Shown here: one piece after another, positions 38,301 through 50,300 of the stretch | Position numbering within the stretch: the stretch's first letter is position 1 | Layout of the letters: every line of letters begins with the position of its first letter | DNA from: Bostrychus sinensis | Lineage: Eukaryota > Chordata > Actinopteri > Gobiiformes > Eleotridae | Reading direction: 5' to 3' | Assembly: GCA_020698575.1 (NCBI GenBank) | Contig: CM036245.1 | Location: forward strand, 37,191,148 to 37,255,147 | DNA: 64,000 nucleotides | Translations under genes and position numbers: made by a program | The notes under the pieces: generated by a model | Seen by the model: the letters and a program-made list of their open reading frames with translations, nothing else | What the model was told of the DNA's origin: nothing | Database searches by the model: none

Positions 38301-41300
38301 GAGAGCACAGTGCAAAGATTAAGAGAGGCCTTCATGTAATGTTGCCGGTTGTCATGTTTTGAGCACAAATATTCAAACCCCAAACTTTACATATCTAAAC
38401 TGTTTTGTCCAGATATGAAATCCGCGAGGACCACACCCTGAAGATCCGGAGGCTGACCTCGGCGGATGTGGGCTCCTACACCTGTATGGCGGAGAACATG
38501 GTGGGCAAGGCAGAGGCGTCGGCTACGCTCACCGTCCACGGTAAGACTTTTTTTTTTTTTTTTCATACATAAACATTATTTTGACAATATATTATCTTGT
38601 CTACCCAGCAATTTCCCATTTGCAAGTAACAAAGTTCTCTTCTAAACACTTTTCACACTATTCAATTTCAAGATGTTTTAAAAGGCCAGTGACAAAGGAA
38701 GCTGTCATTTATGCCAGAATAAAGTGGTGACTTCAATAGCTCACCACTCCAGCTAGTGGTCAGAAATAACATTGACCAATATCTTACAGTAATTTGGACT
38801 AGTAATGCCCAGTTGGTGGTTATGGACCAGAGATTACATTAACCAAGATTTTTCTGTCATTTACAATTATTTAAAACTGTGACGGAAAATTCTGAAAGCT
38901 GTCCATCATTTTGACGGAATAAAATTAAGGAAGGTGTAGTTGCAATTCCCAATTCTGTCCAGGAGATGGCAACAGAACAAGTTAATTAAATAACTATCTG
39001 TCATAGTCTTTGTCTCAACTTCAGATACTTTTTGGACTTATCCATGTGCAAGCGCAAAGCTGAACCACGGTAAAAGTTAAACACTCCAAAACCCTAAAAC
39101 ACTGTGGACTAAGAGCAGTTTGTGCGCGCTGCAGTCTGTGGTCTGCACAGTCTGGAAAAGGGCACAAAACAGAGGTGCAGTGAGCTTTAAGGTTTCAGTA
39201 AACACACCCTATCTCCTTTTGCGTTCACCTTTTTTTTTTTTTTTTTTGTGACTGGCGTGGAGCATGCAGTCTTCTCCGTGTAAAATGTGTTAGTGCAGGG
39301 GTGTCCAAACCTTTTCCCAAGAGGGGCAGATGTGAAGATAGTATACATGAAATGCACACTGATCCAAATTGCAAAACATAATCTAAAAGAACATAACATA
39401 AACAATCCAAATGCAATTATTTTTCAACCAACTAACTGTGCACACAAAGCTATGGAAACACTGTATGAAAGTGCTGGTGGGTCATAAGTAATATATTTTC
39501 TTATAGAACCCAAGGGCCATATGAAATCCAGACCAGTGCCACAAATGGCCCTGGGCCACCCTTTGGACATGTCTGTGTCCAGAAATCGTCATAGTTGCAT
39601 CTTTCAGCTGATTTTAGGCCAAAATGCTGTTTCAGTGGCATACAATGAAGAATCAGCTTGTACCATAAAAGTTGTGGTACAAAAATGTAACAGAATAACA
39701 TTGATTCTTAAAAAAAAGTCACAATAAAATGATCAGAATAAAATTGACTCCCAAAATCCAAACTGCTGAGAACCACTAAGTTCAACTATATAATATAGGT
39801 TGCAGTGCTAAAAATATTAAAATTACCAGCTCATCACTCCTAGCGCTTCTCTCTCAATTAGCCGATTGATTCTTAATAAAACAAAACTCCAAAATCCATA
39901 ACAGCTCTAGTCCTTGTTCACTTTGGACCCTCAACAGCAATCAATATCTCGTGCCCCATACAAGTGGCATTTCTCCAGAGAGCGCTCTTCCCTCATGTTC
40001 GAAGACACCCAGCCCCGCAAATGTGGAGCTATCACAGTCTCTGGTGGCCCTCTCCTGTAGATGTCTTATTAAGTGAGCTGGAATATAAAGCAGCTGGTCA
40101 CAGAGCGTGAACATTCAGAATGAAAGCATTGACTGAACTGGGGAGGGGGGATGGAATCACCCCAAACCTCAGGAGAATCACAGGAAACACAGGGGCCATT
40201 TAACACAGAGCTGATGGGAAACGTGTGGAGAAGCTGGGAGGAAGGGAATAGAATGAGAGCATAGAATATTTGTTTTGCAAGTCTTTGATACATGATTTTT
40301 CTTTAAAAAATAATCTATATTGTCAAAGGGGCAACAGTGGCACAGAAGTCCATTAACTGGAGAGTTGTTTGTTCAATTCCCATTCTGACCCTGTACTGTT
40401 GTTATGTGCTTCTTTGGGGATGACACTTCAGCCACATTGCCCACTACATTCACAGTATGTGGCTGGTTGTGCTGGAAGGGCATCTGGCATAAGAATTAAA
40501 AAAAAAAGCCTAATCACTTTACCATCATTAATCATTATTTTCAAATTTACCTTTGCATTCCAGAGATGGAATGACGGAAAAATGTAATTTAGTTGTAGTT
40601 ACAATGTTTAAAAAGAAAAAAGAAAAAAAAAAATCATAGGGTACAATAAATCATACAATAAATTCCTGCAAACAAATATACTTTATAGCTAGTATTAAAT
40701 TTGGCATCCAAAACCTGTCACTTTTTTTAAACAAACTTAATGAGCTATTTATTTATTTTAATTGCATAAATTAAAATGTATTGTATTTTTTTATTTTTTT
40801 ATTTTTTTTAAACTAAATAAAATTGAATTTGATACTTTTAATTTAACAGTATTAAGAATCTCCCATTGAAATCCAGGTCCCATCCACCACCCAAACATGT
40901 CTATTACAGAAAATAAATAAATAAAAAAATCAATACATTTAAAAATAAAAAAATAAAAAAAATGGTGTGGAACTTATTTTATTTTTCAATGAATATAATA
41001 CATAATGCATATAGGGTTTTATCTTTCTCAGAATATATATAACTATATAAAGGTCTCTACTGGAAACCTAGATTTTGGTGTCCTATCCATTCCCTAACCC
41101 ATTCTAAATTTAGCTCATGAAAGAAATGCTGATGTGGAATGCATGTGTAGTCAAGAATTCTCCAAATGCCTGCTTGTGATTTTCTCCTACTTTAAATGTA
41201 AAATAGTAACAAAATTCTCCGAGACTCTCTGTGGTTAAAGTGGCAGGCACTGATGCAGAACGGCTGTGACTGGGGCTGATCACAGGGGGGGCTGTGGTCA

Positions 41301-44300
41301 GGTCAGCCATATTAACGTCACTCATGCAATCATTTTAGTGAAGATATGAGGAGACAAGGCAATAGCACTACTTCTCCACCAACCCCCTTCTCCAAAAATG
41401 GCATATACCCTTTGTAATTATTCCTTTCTTTTCTCCAGAAGACAGTGGTGCATGGCTCGGTGTAAGAAGCTCGATTAGCTGTGCCTGCCAATAACTTGTC
41501 AATAGATCCAGTCCACTTATTGCGTTTTTGCACTGTTTCACTCGGGCTGATGAAAGCTCCGTTAATGAAAGGGAACACCATTGATGTGCCGGTTCAATAC
41601 GCTGTTCTCCGAGCTTTAGAGGAATCATATTTGAAATGCTAAAACCTCCCCCTTGGTCCTCACAGTGGAAATGAAATGTCTTCACCTCAGGCCAACTCCC
41701 TGCTGCCTGCGTTCACCAGTTACTGACCTTTTCCTGGAGCTGGTTAGATGTCTAATGCAAAGAGACTTGAAATTGATTACATCCCAGCTTGAAATGACAG
41801 GGATTAAAAGAATGCATTCATGCTCTAGAATGCTTGAATTGGTGTGTTTATCATCTTGGGAGCAGGTGTGGACAACAATAGTAATCCCAATATGAGATGT
41901 ATTTGACCAATGCTACAAAAAATTGTAATTATCTAACTTTGCTCAAATTTGAATGCTAGATACAGTGTGTGACTGGCTGTCTCATGTCTTACCTCACCAG
42001 AAAATGTACAATACCAGCATGAGAAGTACCTCTGAATGCTATTAGATATACAACTAATCAGAACTCATAAGGCAGCACAAACATCTACTGAATAAACTAC
42101 CTTTGGATTCATGCAAATTGAAAAAACATTTAGCCAATCAGAGAAACCCTTCATAGCATATCGAGCTGTGATTGGTCAGATTGATTTAGGCTGAAATAGG
42201 TTTTATTGTCCAGGATTCCGACCAACTTCACTTTAAGAAAGTTTGTAGTTGATAATTTTAGTATTTTCTGTATTTGCATAGGGATGAGGTATCTGCTACT
42301 ACAACAGCTACTACTACTACTACTACTACTACTACAATTAGTGTTGTTACTAATACTTGTAATGTTGCAGTGCCCTAGAGTTGTAAAGACAGGCTGGTGA
42401 TAAACACATTAAAAATACACAGGCGAAAATAGGTACTTTTGACTGGGGTCATTAGTGACCCTGATATGTTTCTATTTATAAAATTCTCAAATTACATCAG
42501 AGACCCAAAACAACTGTATAAAGTCATAGACAAGAAATAGCCCCAAGTTCAAAGAATCTCATATAAAAAAATGTATATACGTGCAGGGTCACATTTTACC
42601 CCCCTTGGTTGGATGAGGGTTAAAACTCCTGTTAAAATCAGAGTAAGGCAATAATTCGGTTTTCCTGGCCTGCATGTAAATGCACTGCGTAATAACCATT
42701 CAAATCTGGCTATACTTCCATTTTAGAGGTTTTTATAAACTAAGATGACACACAGGGTTATCCACAAAGAGACAAGGACGCAACGGGTACAGACAGAACT
42801 GGATGTGCCCTTGGTACGGCTGTGCTGGGGAGAGACAGAATGTTAATGTTATGCCATAAACTAAGAGTTTAAGTTATATGATAAATCTGTTGCATATTTT
42901 TTGTTGATAGTGTTAATACTAATAAATAACTTTACATACTGAAAGCATATGGGCACTATAAAGTTACAAAAACATATTCCAAACTATGGGACCATCCAAG
43001 GTCTATTCATAACACCACAAACCCGACGACATATTGAATCCTGGACCCAAAAAAAAATCCCACATTCCATGAAAGCATTTGCATTCTGCTCTGAAGATCC
43101 TTGGTCCCATTCCAGACCGGGACATGTTGTGGAGGCCAAGGAGGCTGTGGGCACTCAGCCGTCCAGTTAATTAAAGGAGAGCCAGGCCAGTGGTCCCACG
43201 CACGGAAATGACACGCTGCTACTTAGGGCTGCGGACGGAGGAGAGGGAAGAATGAAGAAGGCTAATTGCACGGTGGACAAAGCAGCAAAGACAATGTATA
43301 GGTAGGAGATGTTAGGACAGCTGTCATGTGGGGAAGAGTTTAGTCTGAGGTCTGTGTGGGGAAAACCAGAGTGTGGACAGGCGCGGGACGGACAGAGGAG
43401 GGAGACAATGAAAGGCCACAGATTGAGAGCTCAATGAAACCAACTGAGTTTAAAAAATAGAAAACACATTATATTTCAGTCTAGTCTAGTATTGCTTGGA
43501 AATGTTGCCTTTTTTACGCGCAGTGTAGTTTTGGCATCTAGTATAGGGTGATGTAGGGTGACCAGATGTCCCTATGTAATGAGGAAAGTCCCAGTTTTAG
43601 ACTCCTTGTCCCATGTCCCAAGACATACCTATAAAAATTTAAACATATGTCCCAGTTTTCAACAGAACATGTCCCAGTTGGCCCCATATCTAAAGGCTTT
43701 TCTTACTTAATTTGTCATTTTTTATCAATAAATTGCCGTCATATTCAAAACTTTAGCCCTAGCGTCATATACTTTGATTTATATGACATGACATTGCATG
43801 GATTGCGGATGTTTTTATGGTCAAATGCACCGTTATTTCTGACAAAGATATGCATTCCATTTTTTGTGTCTAGAAATCTGAAGCTATCATAGTTTTTTGC
43901 TTTTTTTTATTAAGGGGGTTATATTATGTTTTTTCTTTATTTGTAAACCAAATTATGTCACCTGGAACTGTATTTTGCGTTTTACAACCTTTAGAAACAT
44001 TATTAATAATATAATATTATTAGCTGTGCACCGTTTTTTTGGATAAATGAATGAGAGCAGGCTGGATGTAGAGGGCTTGTTGATTGGTCAGAGCTTCCAG
44101 GAGGGGGCGGGGGTTCGTGGGAGAAGCAGAGATTTGTTGAACCAAGCGTTCGTAGGCCTCTGAAACATGGCACCAAAGAATACAGGATTACTCAAACAGG
44201 TGTAAATGAAGCTAAACACAACTCCAGGTATGTTTTTTTATGAGTGAACAACAATATATTATAGTAGAAAGCTCAGAAAATTAAATTTTGCAGAATATAT

Positions 44301-47300
44301 CCCCTTAACAAATCCTTTGAAATCTGTATAGTTCATTAAACATTATGCAAGACTTGTTTCTTCTCCTGCAGTGCACAGTTTGTCCTCTCTGGGGAGCTGT
44401 AGAAACCAAAATAATAGATCTAATGGCTTTCTTTAATTCTTCTATAACTCTTTAAAAGCATACATTTACAAGATAGACAAATCATGTCTGCTTACACCTT
44501 CTTGAGTATGTTAGGTTCAATATGAAAACAACTGGCTCCTCATAATATTCCACAAATGAACAGCAGATAAATGGTTTGCAGCCAAAAACTGCAATCGTCA
44601 CTGAACTGAAAAAATCTTTTGACTTCTTCCAAGAGCTTCAGAAGAGAAGACTGTGTGACTGACGGTTTACAAAAGTGGGTTTTAACTATTTCCATTTCCA
44701 TCCTTAGTGCTCTGGTTATATATGAGAATCCACAAGCTTCCAGAGAAACTGTCCAAGAGAATCAACCTAAACGTTTCATTTGGTCTACATACATTGATGT
44801 AGCTGTTGTTTTGGGCTGTACTCTCAGCGTCATTCCCAAGCCTGGATAAATGGAAAGCATTGCACTAGAAAAAGGCATTTAGTGTAAAAGCTACTCCAAG
44901 TCAATATGCAAATCACTGCACACTATGGTTTGATGTGGAGACCTCAGAAGGGAAAAAAGGTCATAAGAAAAGACATAAGTAGTACAAGTGTAGGTTATAT
45001 TCTGTGCTTTTCTTGCACCGACAGCTAGCATAACAAATTCAGACATTAGCACATTTTTCCATCATGTATGGAACATGTTTTGAGTAGTCTTGCATTTTGA
45101 TTTATGTGCAGTTGGATATTGTCAATGGAACAGTAATCCCTGAGGCGGCGTTGCTAATAGCCCATGTAACGACATTAGAACCGGTGCCAAAAGCGAGTAA
45201 ATGAAAGGAAGCTCTTGTCAACAGCCTCTCAAGACGAATGCCGAAGCCTGGTCTGATGACGTACCATACAGTAGATGATGCATTACTGTGTTTTACAGGT
45301 CTGGGTCGTGGCATCAAGGAGAGATATTGCTTCCGAACTAGATAAAATAGAGAGAATTTGAAAGCTGGCTCTGAGGAATTATGGCACCATGGCCTTAACT
45401 TGATGAACTTTTTTACTGTGACAATGGGAGCTACTCAGACCATTATGGTTTTCAATGTAGGTAGCACCCAAATATTGCAAATTCTGTCAAGTCAAATGGA
45501 ACGGTGGTCCAATATTCAGTGGCTGATATACAAGCAGTAGGCATCAAGTCACGAGATGCATGTAACAATGGATATCATTCTGGTATCATTAAATAGAAGC
45601 TCCATTTGTGTTTGTATCAGCTAAGATTTACAGGGTTAGCTGTGATGAAAGTAAGTTCTTTCATGTTTTTCTAATACTTCAGCATGGCCCCTCTGTCTCT
45701 GCTTGTGTCCTCTCACGGCTGGGGTGAAGCAAAAGATAAGACAGCACTGCTTTATTGGGAAGTTGTTGAATTCACAACAGAATTATCAAACATATCTACC
45801 GTATTTTCCGCACTATAAGGCGCACCTAAAAGCCTTTAATTTTCTCAAAAACCGACAGTGCGCCTTATAATCCGATGTGCCTTATATATGGATCAATGTT
45901 GGTTAATTATGGCTACCGTATTCAGGGGGCGTCGCCGAAGTGACAGCGGTAAAAACGGTAAAGGGGAATTCCAGTCCCAGCTGTTCATGTGTGCCATAGG
46001 CGTGTTTATGGATCCTGCCACAAAAGAACAAGGAGGCGCGGCCTTTGCTCCATCTCAGTAGAAGAGCTGCGACATTGAGGGGACAGAAAACTGAGCGCTC
46101 GAACGCTGTTCATGTAGCTTTGAACTGTGACAAATGGAGTTGGAAATACATTGTTTTCAACGAGGGAGTTGGAAGAACACTGGTTTGTATTCTATTAATA
46201 AAGTTTGACTGACTGACTTATCTGACTGTTTTATTGACATTCCCTTTAGCGCAGCGCCATCTAGTGGATGCGCCTTTTAATGCGGTGCACCCTATATATG
46301 AAAACAGTTTTAAAATAGGCCATTAATTGAAGGTGCGCCTTATAATCCGATGCTCCTTGTAGTGCGGAAAATACGGTAACCCTAACCCTCCTCTCACCCA
46401 TAACACTGAGCCCTGCCTCTTTTTGGCCTGGTGGACCCTAACATTAGATTATCCTTATTGCTTGAGAGGAAATAAAAATAGAATAAAATAAAATATAAAA
46501 TGTAAAATAGAATAACAATAAAATTAAAACAAAAATAAAATTTAATTTAAAAAGTACATAATAAAATAAAATAAGATAAAATAAGCAGCTAAAAGCAAAT
46601 AGGGTTTCCTCATTAAAAGATTGGATGCTCACTAAAAGAAGTATCTAGATGCTGTATATGTTGACGCTCTTACATATGATAGTAGTGTCTTCTCTGTGTA
46701 ATATGTAGTATTATCTGCATGTTAAAGGGCACATACAGACACAGTGTAGGGGGAGTGGGAGGTGGGGGCCATTACTCCTGACTGACAGTAGTTATGTTGT
46801 CCTGGCAGCCCCTGCAGCAGACAGATTAGATAAGGTGAGTGATCGACCGAGGGGGCAGATTTACGGCCCGAGAGTGACAGTTCAAATTCACCTTGTGCTT
46901 TTATGGACCACTCCGGACATTGGTACGGCTGTGCATGAGGGACTGGGACTTAGATGGAGGTGAGGGGATAGTGGGGGGTGGTGATGATGTCCATTCAAAA
47001 CAGTGGGACAGTTTAACCTTCGTACAACACCTGGATGGACAGAGACTAGAGGGGAAGACATTTCAACAAAAAGACAATTTAAAATATATTCAGTGCATGC
47101 AAGTTCTATAATTTACACTAATCACTGTTTAATGTTGGTCAGATGTTTTCTGCTACAACATACAAACAGCAAAACAACAAAAAGAGTCAAACAACTTTAG
47201 AACTTAAAGTAACAATACTTTTTTTTTTTTTTTTCTGTTTTGGTGGTCTTTTATGGGGTCATCCCAAGAAATCAATTGCACTATGATAGGGCAATGTTTT

Positions 47301-50300
47301 TGTTACGGTGCTGCCCGTCCTGACGCAACCAGCCACATACTGTAAAGGGAATAGGCAATGTGGGTGAGATGTTTTGCCCCGGGACACAACAGTCTGCACT
47401 GGGTTCTTGTTGCTGCAAGTGTGCAAACATGTTTTTAAGTAGGAGTAAGTCTCTCTTGGAAAAGAGACCCTGAGTCTCAAGAGATTTACTTGAATAAATA
47501 AAGGATTAATAATAATAAAAAGTCAATTGTATCTATACGAGTAAAAGTATTGACCTTTATTGCAAATCTTAATAGCAATAACAGTATTATAGAAGTAGTA
47601 GTAGTAGTAGTAATCGGGGGTTAGTATTGGTTTCTACTTGGTAGGCTAAACCTGCCACACACTTCTTTTTGACTTTTACTAAAGTAACAATTTTGTGGTG
47701 TATATTTACTTCTGGGGGGCACAGTGGCAGAGTGGTCGTTAGTGTCCTCGCCTCCCAGTAAGGAGATTGTGGGTTTAATCCTCAGGCCGCCCAGCGCATG
47801 AACTCTAGGTAGAGTCTGAATGTTCTCCCTGTGTAACCATGGGTTCTCTCTGGGTACTCCAGCTTCCTCCCACCATCCAAAAACGTGCAAGTGTTAGAAG
47901 AAGTGTTGACTCTAAATTGCCCCAGTGAATAAATGGGAGAATAAACGGTTGTTTATCTGTGCCAGTCCTGCAACTGGCCACTGTCTAGGGTGTACCCCGC
48001 CTAAGACCCAAAGTTACTGGGATAGGCTCCAGTACCCATGACTGATGACAATAAGCAGAACAAGATGAACTAATGAACATTTACTTCCATGTTACCAATA
48101 TTATTTTGAATTAACTGGACTTTTACTTGAGTACAGACTTATGGACCCCCAAAGCAAAACTAGTCAGGCTGTACTGCATTTGTTTTCTTATTATTAAATG
48201 ATCTGGCGCTAATCTGTCAATGCTTCATGCTAATGTTGCTTCCTTTTGTCACTGTGCCCAATCCCTAAACACAATAGCTTTATTAATCTCTCTAATTACA
48301 CATGTTGCCCTATTGTTCCATGTTGATTTGTTGTGCCTGTACATGACATGCCACCGCCATTGTACCAGCCTTATCAGCACCATGAACATGACATTGTTTT
48401 TTATTTCCTTATCTCTCCTTTTGTACTCCACACTGTTTATGATTTATGTATTCATCCATGTTTTTGTTGTTGTTGTTGTCTTTCTGTTCCCTTTTTTAGT
48501 CGTGTCTGGTAAGTTGAAAATGTCACCCGTCACCTATTCACCGCCCTGACACGGGGACATCCTCCACCCATCATTTCCACCAATCATGATTCTGTTGTCA
48601 CGGCAACGGACATTAATGGTAAAAAGAAATAAATGCTCAGGGGCCCTTCAAGGTAAAGCTGCCTCATTTCATTGTATTATTTTCCCCCTTCTGTGCATTA
48701 TACCCCACACATACGGAAGGGACGGATGATGTCTGTATTTCCATCGACAGCTCTCAGATTGCTTCTCCCGTCGTATTAGGAAGCCCCGGTGCGAGCGGGA
48801 TTAAAATGTGAGCTGATGGATCCGAAGTTGAGGACATAATCAGTCTTTTGAATTGGAGTTGTAAACGTCTGTCTGCCAGAGATGAAAAGAGAACAGTGCA
48901 GTGGTGTTGAGAGCAAACTGAACAGAATACATCAAGGGCCAAAGAAATAGTTAATTTGCATACTTAATCAGGACCTCATGCCACTCATTTGTGAGACATT
49001 ATAAGATAAGATTAGCTAGTTTTGTTAAATTATCCACACAATTATTCACACATGTAGATTACTGAGTGGGGTCACTTTAGACCCCAAGGATAAAAATATG
49101 TAAAAAGTCAAAATAAAATAAAATAAAAAAACAATAAAAAAAGACATAACAGCCAGAGGTGGGAGTAAGTTACTTAGAGTATAAGTCACAAACAAGCCTT
49201 GAGTCTTAACTTTACTCTTAAGTTACTGCTTTATGTTAAGTCGAGTCACTGCTGTAAGTCAAGTTGAGTCACTGCTTTACATCAAGTCAAGTCACTGCTG
49301 TAAGTCAAGTCAAGTCGCTGCTTTATATCAAGTCAAATTGAGTCACTGCTTTATATCAAGTTGGGTCACTGCTATAAGTCAAGTCGTGTCACTGCTTTAT
49401 ATCAAGTCAAGTCAGTGTTTTATATCAAGTCAAGTTGAATCACTGCTTTATATCAAGTTGGGTCACTGCTATAAGTCAAGTCGTGTCACTGCTTTATATC
49501 AAGTCAAGTCAAGTCAGTGTTTTATATCAAGTCAAGTCGAGTCACTACTGTAAGTCAAGTTGAGTCACTACTTTTTGCAAGTCAGTGATTTACAGTTTTG
49601 AGAGCGGCCAGTGCAGTGACCCGCACTGCTATCTTAGTAACAACAAGACTAAGTCAAGTTATTTAGAGTAATTTAGCTCAAGTCCAAGTCAAGTCTGAAA
49701 TGAATATTAGGTCAAAGTCTTTTTTTGAAATATTAGTCAAGCAAGTCTCAAGTCCTAAAATTTGCAAAAGTCATGTGATGTGACTCTCAAGTCTCCGAGC
49801 TTTGATAGCAGCAAAGTTATGGTTCGTTTTAGTCATCATTAATGATGTGTTAAATGTCATTTAAGGAAGAAAAAAAAAAAAGAAAACTAAACACAAAAAT
49901 TATTAGTTTAATAACTTGCCATAAATTAAACATAAACTAAAAAACAAACAAACCCTGCATGACAGTAAACTAAACCACATCACAGGGGAGTGATGGAAAG
50001 CTTTGTTTGTGTCATTGTGCACTGATAAAATATTAGTTTTATAGAAAATCATAATTTTTCTTCTATAATTTCACATATTCTAATTATATGCAAATGTACC
50101 CCTTCTGTAGTATTTTTCTCTTAATATGACATTTAATGCTGTACATCACTAATGATGACTAAAACAGCATCTTATCTCGTCCTTCTGTAAATCTGTATTA
50201 ACATTAACATTAACAGTGGCCTTTAACACCACTCTTAGAGAGAAAACATGTCATTAAGATGCATGTGCTGTGTGCTCTGTTGGAGAGAGTCGGCGCAGAC

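Noticed and set aside
45858..46061. 67-codon open frame inside the TA-flanked MITE as a transposase remnant
   Set aside because: No DDE/D motif or DNA-binding helix is visible and the element is too short for an autonomous copy.
49233..49553. 106-codon repetitive open frame
   Set aside because: It is the translation of the AAGTC minisatellite, not a gene.
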